From a bacterium (GTDB taxonomy: Bacteria > Orphanbacterota > Orphanbacteria > Orphanbacterales > Orphanbacteraceae), in NCBI GenBank assembly GCA_025782575.1, contig JALGYY010000009.1:124001-188000 (forward strand): DNA of 64,000 nt, in the 5' to 3' direction. Under the pieces are notes generated by a model. That model saw only the letters and a list, made by a program, of their open reading frames with translations. It was not told the DNA's origin and searched no databases. Each line of letters opens with the position of its first letter. The stretch's first letter is position 1. The translations under genes were made by a program, and so were the position numbers. Positions 51,009 through 59,373 of this stretch are shown here, piece by piece.

Positions 51009-52601
51009 TTACTCCTGGTGGACGAGGTCCAGGAGATCCATCACTTTCTTGACCGGGCTGAAAGTCTCGGGGGGAACCTCGACGAAGACGGTATTCCAGT
51101 ATGCCATCGCCCCGTTCCAGAGCCCGGGCCGCTCCAGAGCCTTGAGTTCGCGCCCGTCTTTCGACTTCCGCGAAATAAAGACCGCTTCGGAATCGACGAA
51201 TTTCCTCAGATCGTACGGGTTCCCTTCCGGGTCGCGCACAGCGCAGACGAGATCGACCGGGTTGAAGTGAGTGGCGTTGTCCAGAACGGCCTTCTGCGCC
51301 GGATCGCCCACGTCGATCTGCGCGCTCTCTACGATCTGGATCGACACGTTGTCGTTCCCGTCACGGACCCAGAACGGGCCGCCTCCCGGTTCGCCTTCAT
51401 TGCGGACCATTCCGCACACCCGAAGGGGCCTTCGGATCAGACTGATCATCCGTTTCCGAAGCTCCGGGAGCGCATTGTCATCAATTTCAAGAGGTAGCTG
51501 TATGGAGAGCTCATCCCGCAGAAAGCGGGCGGCATCCTCGACCGATCGGCGGCCGGGCGCCCCGGAGTTCTCCTGCTCCAGGGTGGCGAGATGCCTGAAA
51601 GCTTCAGACTGTAGACGGGCCGCGTGGCCACCGAGAAGCTTTTTCCATTGGACACAATCCTCACCGAGCTGAGTGGGGGAGACATTGTCGATGTTCTTGA
51701 TGAAGATGAGATCCCCCTGAAGATCGTTCAGGTTCTCGATGAGAGCGCCGTGACCACCGGGACGGAACAGGGGGCTGTCCCCCTCGTCACGAAAGAGTCG
51801 ATTCTCCGGATCGACTGCTACCGTATCGGTGGAACTCTTCTGTTCTGAAAAACTGACATCGTAGTGAATGCCGAAGCGCGTTGATAAAACGCCGGTTGCT
51901 CGATCGAGTAGCGTTTCGAATCGGGATCGATGTTCCGGTGACACAGTGAAGTGAAGGGAGCAGGTCTGATCGCCGTTCTTCCCGTAGAGAGCCGCCTCGA
52001 CGAGGTGTTCTTCGAATGGGGTTCTGTTCACACCCGAATAGGTATGAAAGGGGATGAGCCCCTTGGGGAGCGCTGCGAATCCGAGCGCGTCGCCGGCGAG
52101 CAGCGCCTCCAGAATCGGGCGGTACGCAAACTGCTCTACCGCTTCTACCAGGCTGTCCCCCCGACTCTCCATCGCCTCTCTGAGTAGGGTCGCGAAGGCG
52201 AATCGTTCTGTACCGTCGACAAAACGGATCAGATCCGCGAACCCATCATCCCCGCCGGATGCCCGCTCCTCCGATTCCTGTCTCCCGTAGTCAGAGGGGT
52301 CGTTCCGAAACCGGAGGAGCGACTGAAACATGCGAGTCGCCGCGCCCGAGGCGGGAACGAGCTTGATCAGCCGGTTGGCACGGCCGGCACTCTCATGGGC
52401 CTCGAGGGCGGCTGACCGGTCGCTCTCACTCAATCGGCGGATTCCGTCACCCGGTGTGCAGGCCCGTTCAATCCTCGTGAATCCGGGGGGATTCCGAAAC
52501 AGCTTGAGCTGTCGATCCGCTTCTTCCCTGGGAATGCCGTGATTCTCGAGGGCCGCGATATCGGCTGCTGTCAGTTGTTGCTCATCGGATGACATAATCA
52601 C
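51009..52601 (-). CDS. DUF4301 family protein
   Basis: This 530-residue cytosolic protein matches DUF4301, with the conserved LIKLVPASGAATRMFQSLL segment near residue 85, PKGLIPFHTYSG, the RPGGHGALIENLNDLQGDLIFIKNIDNV stretch (read in parts) and GFWVRD-like PFWVRDG. The LVPASGAATRMF and GGHGALIENLN parts resemble the nucleotide-binding and sugar-binding parts of nucleotidyltransferases, so a UTP-sugar-type transferase is possible (inference). No experimental function is known to me. Codon use is like its neighbours. The start may be at 52601 or at an ATG two codons later (MSSDEQQ). It is first in an operon with the sulfur carrier and the propeller. Confidence 0.85.
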   Translation of the reverse strand: MIMSSDEQQLTAADIAALENHGIPREEADRQLKLFRNPPGFTRIERACTPGDGIRRLSESDRSAALEAHESAGRANRLIKLVPASGAATRMFQSLLRFRNDPSDYGRQESEERASGGDDGFADLIRFVDGTERFAFATLLREAMESRGDSLVEAVEQFAYRPILEALLAGDALGFAALPKGLIPFHTYSGVNRTPFEEHLVEAALYGKNGDQTCSLHFTVSPEHRSRFETLLDRATGVLSTRFGIHYDVSFSEQKSSTDTVAVDPENRLFRDEGDSPLFRPGGHGALIENLNDLQGDLIFIKNIDNVSPTQLGEDCVQWKKLLGGHAARLQSEAFRHLATLEQENSGAPGRRSVEDAARFLRDELSIQLPLEIDDNALPELRKRMISLIRRPLRVCGMVRNEGEPGGGPFWVRDGNDNVSIQIVESAQIDVGDPAQKAVLDNATHFNPVDLVCAVRDPEGNPYDLRKFVDSEAVFISRKSKDGRELKALERPGLWNGAMAYWNTVFVEVPPETFSPVKKVMDLLDLVHQE

Positions 52602-52742
52602 TTGATGGTATCACGAATGATCCGGGCGATCACCCGGTGGCGAATCTGTCGGGCGGGAACGCAATTTCTTTTCTCTTTTCTTGCATTCTGTCGAAAATTC
52701 CTTTATGAAGAGAGTGTGTGGTGTTGGGCAGGTGCGGATAAG

Positions 52743-52775
52743 CGGGGCCGTCTCTTTCGAGGGCGGCCCCGTTTT
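52743..52775 (+). terminator. Intrinsic terminator on the plus strand with no matching gene
   Basis: CGGGGCCG (52743-52750) and CGGCCCCG (52764-52771) form a perfect stem followed by TTTTG on the plus strand. Both flanking genes are on the minus strand, and there T-runs do not follow the stem. It may end a small transcript starting near 52680 (TTGCAT and an AT-rich stretch), or act as a weak bidirectional terminator for the ICMT gene. Confidence 0.6.
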
Positions 52776-52811
52776 GCTTGAGGGGTGCCCCATTCCGAAA
52801 TCGGCTTTTTC

Positions 52812-53300
52812 CTAGTAAACACCGGGGAAAAACCGACGAACCTGTTCTTTGTATCGCCCGTACTCCGAGTGCCTTTCTTCCAGCCACTTTTCCTCGCGGG
52901 CCGCTTTTTTATCGAAGAAGAAAAACAGAAGTACTGTCATCAGAAGATGGGAAAGACTCCCGTTCCAGAGTGACCATGCCAGAGCGGCGTGCAGGATCGC
53001 GCTGTAGAGGGGGTGCCGGACGAGAGCATAGGCGCCCAGCTTGACAAGCTCGTTTCGGTCGGTCGGATGGGGGAGAGGGGTGAGATTGGACCCCAGGTCG
53101 AGAGCTCCCCGAAGGCCGAGAAAGAGGCCGCCGGCGGCGGACAGAATGGCCAGGGTTCGCATCGTCCAGAACAGTCCGGCGGAAGGGGAGGAAAGAACGC
53201 CTGGCCGCCACGCGGGGAGAATCACGAAAATGGCGAGGAGCAGGAATTGCGCCGCTACCCAGAATCCGCCACGTTGCACGAATGAATTGCCGCTGATCAC
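52812..53300 (-). CDS. Isoprenylcysteine carboxyl methyltransferase (ICMT/PEMT)-like membrane protein
   Basis: The 162-residue protein has four predicted transmembrane segments. The ICMT/PEMT SAM-binding signature is at the C-terminal half: LVKLGAYALVRHPLYSAIL with the RHPLY motif, and the EE pair in AAREEKWLEERHSEYGRYKEQVRRFFPG. Bacterial members methylate unknown small molecules or lipids in the membrane; protein prenylcysteine methylation is not expected in bacteria. The gene stands alone, about 210 bases from DUF4301 and divergent from the aldo/keto reductase. A short FFFFF stretch follows helix four. Confidence 0.85.
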   Translation of the reverse strand: MISGNSFVQRGGFWVAAQFLLLAIFVILPAWRPGVLSSPSAGLFWTMRTLAILSAAGGLFLGLRGALDLGSNLTPLPHPTDRNELVKLGAYALVRHPLYSAILHAALAWSLWNGSLSHLLMTVLLFFFFDKKAAREEKWLEERHSEYGRYKEQVRRFFPGVY

Positions 53301-53416
53301 CCGATTGACATCCTTGGCCTGTCCCGTCTACGCTCGCGTTAATCGTTGAATCTAATCGATTTCGTCAGAACGGGGAAGCGGGACATCCAGGCTCCCGCTC
53401 ATGGAAGGTGAAACCA

Positions 53417-54418
53417 GTGAAATATACCAATCTGGGAGAGACAGGCCTCGAAGTCTCTCGCGTCTGTCTTGGATGTATGACTTACGGTGATCAGAACTGG
53501 GTCCCCTGGGTACTCAGCGAAGAAGAGGCGGGTGATCATTTCCGCACCGCTCTCGATCTGGGGATCAATTTCTTTGATACGGCGAACATCTACTCGAAGG
53601 GGATGAGCGAGAAGATCACCGGCCGATGGCTGCGGGAACTCTCACCCGATCGAGATCGCTACGTGCTTGCCACGAAGGTGTTCTTTCCCATGTCAGAGGC
53701 TCCGAACGACCACGGCCTTTCGAGAAAGCACATTCTTGCCCAGTGCGACGCGTCTCTCCGCCGACTCGGGATGGACTATATCGATCTCTATCAGATCCAT
53801 CGTTTCGACCCGGATACGCCGATCGAGGAGACACTCGAAGCGCTCGACTCCCTCGTACGGACCGGCCGGGTCCGCTATCTGGGGGCGAGCAGCATGGCAG
53901 CCTGGCAGATGAGCAAGATGCTCCACACTGCCGATCTCGGGGGGTGGCAGCGATTCGTCTCCATGCAGAACCACTACAATCTGATCTATCGGGAAGAGGA
54001 GAGGGAGATGATTCCTCTCTGTCAGGATCAAGGTCTCGGGATCCTGCCGTGGAGTCCTCTGGCAAGGGGTCTCCTCGCCGGCGGACGGACTCGCGGTGGT
54101 GAGCGTCCGACTGTGCGGGCCAAAGGGGATAGCTTCGCCGATCAGCTCTACTACAGGGATGAGGACTGGGGGGTGATCCAGGCGCTCGAATCGGTAGCGC
54201 GGGAGAGGGGGGAGGCGCCGGCAAAGGTCGCCCTGGCGTGGATGCTCTCCGTTCCTGGTGTCACCGCACCGATCATCGGTACGACTCGCAAGGAGCAGAT
54301 GGTGGAGTTGGCGGCTGCGCCCGATCTTACGCTTACGAGCGAGGAGATCGAAAAGCTGGAATCGTCATACGTGGCTCATCCCGTGCTCGGCCATCAGCAG
54401 CCGGCGTCGAGGGACTAG
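53417..54418 (+). CDS. Aldo/keto reductase
   Basis: This 333-residue enzyme has the AKR barrel with the catalytic tetrad residues: Asp in NFFDTANIYSKG (also Tyr), Lys in YVLATKVFF and His in DLYQIHRFD. The NADPH-binding end includes PWSPLARGLLAGG and IIGTTRKEQMVELAA. It should reduce aldehydes or ketones with NADPH; members of this subgroup (YajO/GrpE-like) have broad specificity. The frame contains two GTG starts; I chose 53417 because AAGG lies 8 bases upstream and family members begin MKYTNLG. An upstream GTG at 53408 would add three residues. The gene stands alone. Confidence 0.9.
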   Translation: MKYTNLGETGLEVSRVCLGCMTYGDQNWVPWVLSEEEAGDHFRTALDLGINFFDTANIYSKGMSEKITGRWLRELSPDRDRYVLATKVFFPMSEAPNDHGLSRKHILAQCDASLRRLGMDYIDLYQIHRFDPDTPIEETLEALDSLVRTGRVRYLGASSMAAWQMSKMLHTADLGGWQRFVSMQNHYNLIYREEEREMIPLCQDQGLGILPWSPLARGLLAGGRTRGGERPTVRAKGDSFADQLYYRDEDWGVIQALESVARERGEAPAKVALAWMLSVPGVTAPIIGTTRKEQMVELAAAPDLTLTSEEIEKLESSYVAHPVLGHQQPASRD

Positions 54419-54464
54419 ACTTAGATAGAGGACCGTGGGGCGAAGCCTGGTTGGGGAAAAGTGA

Positions 54465-55469
54465 TCAGCCGATCAACTTTTCGAGCGCCTTCTTGGTATA
54501 GGGCTTCACCATTTCTTTCCGCCAGCTGAGTAGAAAGTCGGTGTTGTCCATCGGCTTGGCGAGTTTGTACATCGCGTCGGCGGCATCGCTTATGGTTTCA
54601 GTACTCAGTGGTCTTCCGATCAGAGCATCCGCCGCCTCCGGAGCGAGAACGGGCTCGGAGAAGACAGCGCCGAGTACGATTCGCGCCTCTTCCACAGGAG
54701 CGTCCGTTCCACCGTCCCCCCGTCTGATCCAGGCCGCGATTCCGAGCACCGGGAAATCGAACGTACCTCTTCTCCGAAGCTTCACATAGCTCGACCGCCA
54801 TCCGTTGGGGGGGGGCAACCGGATGCCGGTCACCAGTTCATCGGGGTCTTTCGTCAGATAGCGAATGCCGTCATTGCTGTAAAAATCGCCGGCGGGGACC
54901 GTCCGGTCTCCTCGCGTGCTCACGAGCTCGATCTCGGCGGCGAGGGCGATGGCTACGGGTGCCGTGTCGGTCGACGTAACAGCCAAACACTTAGGCGAGG
55001 AGCGGGCCACCCAGCAGGTATCACCATCCTTCTTCAGGCAGAACGAGATCCCCTTTCGCCATTCATAGGTCTGGTCGTAGTAGTTGCATCTCGTATCCAG
55101 ACAGAGATTGCCTCCGAGGGTTCCCACGTTACGAAGCTGGGGCGAGGCGACCAGATGGGCCGCTTCAGCCAGGGCGGGATAGTCTCTCTTCAGAGTGGTG
55201 TCGCCTGCAAGTGTGGTGAGCGTGATTCCGGCTCCGATCCGGCAGGAACCGTCATCCAGTCGCCGCACGCCCTGGAGCTCTTCCAGATGGCCGATCTGCA
55301 CGACATGGTGAGGCTCCTGCTGGCGGCGCTTCATTTTTGGATAGAGATCCGTTCCCCCGGCGACGAACATCGCAAGCGGCCCGAGATCCTTCTTGATGCG
55401 GACCGCTTCAGCAAGAGATTCAGGAACGTGATAATGAAAATTAGGAAGTCGGAGCATGTCAGCCGGCAA
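54465..55469 (-). CDS. hcrB: 4-hydroxybenzoyl-CoA reductase-type beta subunit (FAD and extra 4Fe-4S)
   Basis: This 334-residue protein has a CO-dehydrogenase-type FAD domain: MFVAGGTDLYPKMK and NVGTLGGNLC bind FAD. A 40-residue insert carries four cysteines at 128, 144, 152 and 161 (spacing 16-8-9). This matches the cysteine spacing of the extra 4Fe-4S cluster of 4-hydroxybenzoyl-CoA reductase HcrB, as I recall it from Thauera. The insert is absent from ordinary xanthine or CO dehydrogenases. The enzyme would remove the phenolic hydroxyl of 4-hydroxybenzoyl-CoA to give benzoyl-CoA, using ferredoxin-level electrons. It overlaps the large-subunit gene by 11 bases. No other anaerobic aromatic genes are in the window, so the substrate is inferred. 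Confidence 0.8.
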   Translation of the reverse strand: MPADMLRLPNFHYHVPESLAEAVRIKKDLGPLAMFVAGGTDLYPKMKRRQQEPHHVVQIGHLEELQGVRRLDDGSCRIGAGITLTTLAGDTTLKRDYPALAEAAHLVASPQLRNVGTLGGNLCLDTRCNYYDQTYEWRKGISFCLKKDGDTCWVARSSPKCLAVTSTDTAPVAIALAAEIELVSTRGDRTVPAGDFYSNDGIRYLTKDPDELVTGIRLPPPNGWRSSYVKLRRRGTFDFPVLGIAAWIRRGDGGTDAPVEEARIVLGAVFSEPVLAPEAADALIGRPLSTETISDAADAMYKLAKPMDNTDFLLSWRKEMVKPYTKKALEKLIG

Positions 55470-57870
55470 CCTCCTTCTTCTCCACCGGTTTTCCGTCGCC
55501 CCCTTCCCAGGGAGGGGGGACTACAAGCGGTTCGGACCATTCGGGTTCAGGGAATTTCGTGGGCCCGATTCGGGGATCCTTCCCTTTTTCCTTTGCCCGA
55601 ATCGCCCGGAGCACTTTCTCGGGCGTAATCGGCACTTCATCGATCCGGACGCCCACCGCATCGTATACGGCGTTGGCGATGGCGGGTATGGTCGGAAGAA
55701 GCGGACCCTGCCCCACCTCTTTCGCGCCGAACGGCCCGTTCGGATCGGGATCCTCCACCAGGTAGGTCTCGACCTCACACATTTCATGAGTGGTGGGACT
55801 CTTGTAGTCAAGCATGCTCGGGGTTTTGTGCACGATATTCACTCGGTCCCGATAGGCCATCTCTTCCATCAGTGCTTCGCCGAGCCCCATGTAGACGCCC
55901 CCTTCCACCTGGCCGATGACGAGCATCGGGTTGATACTCTGACCGATATCGTGGCCGATCCAGATCTTGCGGGCGGAAACAATCCCCGTTTCGGGATCGA
56001 CGTCGACCTCGGCGATCGCTGCTGAATAACTGTATGCCGGTGATGGCCCGACACCGGCCCCTTTGTATTGCCCGGGGGACCGGGGAGGTGTGTAGCTCCC
56101 CACTGTTCCGATGGTGCCGAACTTCGATTCGGCGGCGACGACCGCTTTCGCAAACGACATACCCTTTTCGGGGTCAGACGCCCAGAAGACCCGGCCGTCC
56201 GCGAACACGATTTCGCCGGAAGGCACCTCGAGCTTTTCGGCCGCCGCCTGTGCGAGCAGCTCCCGCGCTTTCTCAGCGGCCTGGAGCGCCGCATTCCCCG
56301 ACATGAGGGTGACCCGGCTCGAATAGCTCCCGAGATCGACTGGGGTCAGGTCGGTGTCGGCCGTTACGACACGAATGTCAAACGGATCGATCCCGAGGAC
56401 TTCGGCGACCACATAGGCGAGCACCGAGTCCGACCCCTGCCCGATGTCGATGGAGCCGCAGAAAACGGCAACGCCACCTCCACGATCGAGTTTCAACATG
56501 ACGCCGGAGTGGGGCATGCTGTTCCAGTAGATGGGCAGCCCGGCCCCGCTCAGATAACTCGAGCAGGCGATGCCGATTCCCCTTCCATGGGGCATCTTCC
56601 GGTGTTTCTCTTTCCAGCCGGACCCTTCAATGACCTTTTCGATGCACTTGCCGAGTCCCATGGTCCCGACCTTGAGATAGTTTGCGGTTACGGAATCGGG
56701 GGGGACGAGATTATTGAGACGCATCTCTGCTGGATCGAGATGTAGGTCCTCGGCGATCTTGTCCAGATGGACTTCGAGGGCATGTCGGGGCTGGGGCGTA
56801 CCATGTCCCCGTTTCGGGCCGCACGGCGGTTTGTTGGTGAACATTCTGGCACCATCGAATTTATAGCGTTTTATGTTGTAAGTAACGGTCTGCAGTGCGC
56901 CGGAGTAGAACGTGCTCGCCACGCCGTAGGAACCGTAGCCTCCCCCGTCGAGCAGGCTCTGAAAATGCATTCCCGTAATCGAGCCGTCTTTTTTGACACC
57001 TGATTTGACGCGCATCAGGATCGGGTGCCTCCCTCGATGACAGTAGAAGACTTCTTCACGGGTGAGCGTGATCTTGACCGGCCGGCCTGTTCGTCTGGCA
57101 AGCTCAGCCACCACGATCTCGTGATTGAACGGATCGCTCTTTCCTCCGAAGCCGCCGCCGTTAGGGCAGGCGATCACGCGGATTCGCGCGGCCGGCATCC
57201 CGAGCACTCGGGCGAGCGCCTTGTGAACATAGTGAGGGGTCTGTGTGCTGCTCCAGAGAGTGAGCTTGCCGTCGGGCGACCAGTCGGCGAGCGAAGCATG
57301 CTGCTCAATCGGAAGGTGGGTGTTCCCCTCGAAAAAGACCATATCCTCACGCACATGATCCGCTTCGGCGAAACCCTCTTCCACATCGCCGAATTCCAGA
57401 TTCACCAGCTTATGAATGTTGCCGTAGGCACCGTAGTCATGTATGCGCGGCTCGGGAGTTCGGATGGCCTGGTCAATCGATGAAATCGAATCAAGCGGTT
57501 CGAGTTCAGCCTGGATCAGATGAATCGCCGCTTCGGCGGTCTCTTCATCTTCGGCGACGATGGCCGCGATCGGATCGCCGACAAACCGCACCTTGTCGAG
57601 AGCGAGGGCGTGCTCATCCTGGCTGATCGGCAGAATACCGAAAGTTGTCGGCAGATCCTCGCCGATGAGACCGGCGATAACGCCAGGCATGGCAAGCGCA
57701 GGTCCGATGTCGACCTTGCCGACCGTTCCATGGGGGATGTGGCTCCGCAGCAGTTTGCAGAAGAGCATGCGCGGCTTGATGAGATCGTCGGCAAATAGCG
57801 TCTTGCCGAGCACTTTGTCGGTGGCGTCGACTTTTCGGAGAGGCTTACCGATTACCCGGTACTCGCTCAT
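55459..57870 (-). CDS. hcrA: Molybdenum hydroxylase large subunit, 4-hydroxybenzoyl-CoA reductase-like
   Basis: This 803-residue protein has the xanthine oxidase-family molybdopterin-cytosine-dinucleotide-binding architecture. The N-terminal ald_Xan_dh_C domain starts at YRVIGKPLRKVDATDKVLGKTLF. GGGFGGKSDPF and the later QGSDSVLAYVVAEVLG stretch bind the cofactor. The catalytic Glu718 lies in FGAKEVGQGPLLP. The C-terminus has an extra Pro-rich tail (VPPPWEGGDGKP). The three-gene order of small, large and FAD subunits with 4- and 11-base overlaps is a single transcript. Relatives range over xanthine, CO and 4-hydroxybenzoyl-CoA enzymes; the adjacent subunit with four cysteines favours the last. 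Confidence 0.85.
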   Translation of the reverse strand: MSEYRVIGKPLRKVDATDKVLGKTLFADDLIKPRMLFCKLLRSHIPHGTVGKVDIGPALAMPGVIAGLIGEDLPTTFGILPISQDEHALALDKVRFVGDPIAAIVAEDEETAEAAIHLIQAELEPLDSISSIDQAIRTPEPRIHDYGAYGNIHKLVNLEFGDVEEGFAEADHVREDMVFFEGNTHLPIEQHASLADWSPDGKLTLWSSTQTPHYVHKALARVLGMPAARIRVIACPNGGGFGGKSDPFNHEIVVAELARRTGRPVKITLTREEVFYCHRGRHPILMRVKSGVKKDGSITGMHFQSLLDGGGYGSYGVASTFYSGALQTVTYNIKRYKFDGARMFTNKPPCGPKRGHGTPQPRHALEVHLDKIAEDLHLDPAEMRLNNLVPPDSVTANYLKVGTMGLGKCIEKVIEGSGWKEKHRKMPHGRGIGIACSSYLSGAGLPIYWNSMPHSGVMLKLDRGGGVAVFCGSIDIGQGSDSVLAYVVAEVLGIDPFDIRVVTADTDLTPVDLGSYSSRVTLMSGNAALQAAEKARELLAQAAAEKLEVPSGEIVFADGRVFWASDPEKGMSFAKAVVAAESKFGTIGTVGSYTPPRSPGQYKGAGVGPSPAYSYSAAIAEVDVDPETGIVSARKIWIGHDIGQSINPMLVIGQVEGGVYMGLGEALMEEMAYRDRVNIVHKTPSMLDYKSPTTHEMCEVETYLVEDPDPNGPFGAKEVGQGPLLPTIPAIANAVYDAVGVRIDEVPITPEKVLRAIRAKEKGKDPRIGPTKFPEPEWSEPLVVPPPWEGGDGKPVEKKEVAG

Positions 57871-58391
57871 CGTTTCGCCTCTGAATCGGAGCCGTTCCGC
57901 ATGCGCTTTGCCGCCAGCTCAACCGCCTCGTAGATCTTGAGATAGCCGGTGCACCTGCAGAGATTCCCCGCGAGCGCGTTTTTGATCTCCTGGCGGGTGG
58001 GATCCGGGTTTTCATCGAGTAGGGCCTGGGCAGTCAGCAGAAAGCCGGGCGTGCAATACCCGCACTGCGCCGCACCGAGGTCGGCAAAGGTCGTCTGCAA
58101 CGGATGAAGTTCCGGGCCGTCGGCCATCCCCTCGATCGTACGGATCTCCTTTCCTTCACATGCAATGGCGAGGACAAGGCAGGAGAGAACCGGCTCGCCG
58201 TCCACAAGGATCGCGCAGGTGCCGCATTCCCCGAGTTCGCAACCATGTTTGGTACCGGTCAGAAAGAGATCCTCCCGGAGTACTTCCAGGAGGGTTTTGT
58301 GAGGGCGAACTGCGATCTCGATCGCCGAATCGTTGACCGTCATCCGGAGCAGTCGGCGACCCGGTTCATCGATGACTCTATGTTTGTACAT
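57867..58391 (-). CDS. hcrC: Molybdenum hydroxylase small subunit with two 2Fe-2S clusters
   Basis: This 174-residue protein carries one plant-type 2Fe-2S cluster (Cys51, 56, 59 and 71 in KHGCELGECGTC and LSCL) and one unique alpha-helical 2Fe-2S cluster (Cys110, 113, 145 and 147 in QCGYCTPGF and LCRCTGY). Both are diagnostic of xanthine oxidase-family small subunits. It passes electrons between the molybdenum and FAD subunits. The start ATG 58391 (MYKHRVIDEP) keeps a family-like RRLLRMTVN lead; ATG 58343 is an alternative. Neither has a strong ribosome binding site. It overlaps the large subunit by 4 bases. Confidence 0.9.
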   Translation of the reverse strand: MYKHRVIDEPGRRLLRMTVNDSAIEIAVRPHKTLLEVLREDLFLTGTKHGCELGECGTCAILVDGEPVLSCLVLAIACEGKEIRTIEGMADGPELHPLQTTFADLGAAQCGYCTPGFLLTAQALLDENPDPTRQEIKNALAGNLCRCTGYLKIYEAVELAAKRMRNGSDSEAKR

Positions 58392-58473
58392 GATAGGGCG
58401 AGGGTAGGCTGTAGTGGGCGGGGAGTCAAGACGGGGGAGCGCCTCATGGAACCAAGGAAGGGCTGCGAGGGAG

Positions 58474-58541
58474 TTCCGGGGACACAATACTTAACTCCCT
58501 CGCTCTGTTTTGGCGGAATTAAGTATTGTGTCCCCAGAATT
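58474..58541. repeat. Imperfect palindrome, REP/MITE-like element copy 2
   Basis: Arms 58474-58498 (TTCCGGGGACACAATACTTA, then ACTCC) and 58515-58541 (GGAATTAAGTATTGTGTCCC, then CAGAATT) are inverted copies with a few mismatches. They share the GGGGACACAATACTTAA core with the perfect palindrome at 22714-22800. It sits between the start of hcrC and the end of the lipoprotein gene at 58624, in the 230-base gap that otherwise shows nothing. Confidence 0.75.
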
Positions 58542-58623
58542 AAATAGGTGCCACCGGCCTCGTCTCGCTGATTCTCCCCGGAAGAGGGTCAGCTGGCGTG
58601 GGGGGCGAGGTGACTAATCGGTC

Positions 58624-59373
58624 TTAGCGTCCGAATTCGACGAACAGAGTATCGGAAAAGGCGCTCTCCGAAAAACCGTTGACCGAAGCGACCTGAAACG
58701 CATTGATAAGCGCCGCCCCACCCAGGCTGATGTCATCGATCCGGACACGGCAGGATGTGATCGCTCCGATAAGATCGCACTCTCCCGTGAGGGCGACGTC
58801 TCGCGGCTCGAATCGGTTCGTATCCAGATTGTACTCGTGCACCCGAACCACATGAGAGTCGGCAAGGTCCATTTTCTTCCAGACCAGCCAGTCGCTCCCG
58901 TCGCTCGACTCGAATCGCAGGCTATCCGGAATGAAATGATCCACGATGACCACGATCTCGGTGACCCCTTCGGCCAGGATGTCCACAGGATCGCTGAAGC
59001 CCTGCATGGCGACGCCCGATTCACTCTTGCCGCCGCCGGGGAGCAGCGCCGACCCTCGGGGCTCGACGAGAATGATTCGATTGGAGCCGGCCGGTACATC
59101 GAATGAGGCGTCGAACTCCCCCGTCTCCCGGTTAGAGGGGAGGGGGGTCGTTCCCACAAGAAGATTGAAGTCTTCATCGAATGCCCGAAGAAGAACGGTC
59201 CCCACCGAGTACGTCCGGGGATCGTCGGTCACTTTTGTCCTGACGATGATTCGCACGTCGGCCTCCCCCGAAGGGGTCACAGTCCGGTCGCGACCGCACC
59301 CGGTGAGACCGATCGCGCCGATCATTGCGGCGGTTACGAAAGCCCGCATGGCGTGAGTCTGTAAGTTGATCAT
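58624..59373 (-). CDS. Putative lipoprotein of unknown function
   Basis: This 249-residue protein has a lipoprotein signal (AAMIGAIGLTGCGRD, lipobox Cys near 26). The rest is beta-rich with no known motif; FDVPAGSNRIILVEPRG and VVIVDHFIPDSLRFESS resemble carbohydrate- or carboxypeptidase regulatory-like beta sandwiches, but I cannot name the domain. ATG 59373 overlaps the preceding stop (ATGA) and is preceded by GGAG; an ATG at 59349 is an alternative. It is the last gene of a cluster with a barrel and the CsgG-like protein, which suggests an envelope assembly. Confidence 0.75.
   Translation of the reverse strand: MINLQTHAMRAFVTAAMIGAIGLTGCGRDRTVTPSGEADVRIIVRTKVTDDPRTYSVGTVLLRAFDEDFNLLVGTTPLPSNRETGEFDASFDVPAGSNRIILVEPRGSALLPGGGKSESGVAMQGFSDPVDILAEGVTEIVVIVDHFIPDSLRFESSDGSDWLVWKKMDLADSHVVRVHEYNLDTNRFEPRDVALTGECDLIGAITSCRVRIDDISLGGAALINAFQVASVNGFSESAFSDTLFVEFGR

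Noticed and set aside
52611-52887. Short minus-strand frames between DUF4301 and the ICMT gene
   Set aside because: They are Pro/Arg/Ser-rich, overlap the ICMT gene or the terminator stem and have no start signal.
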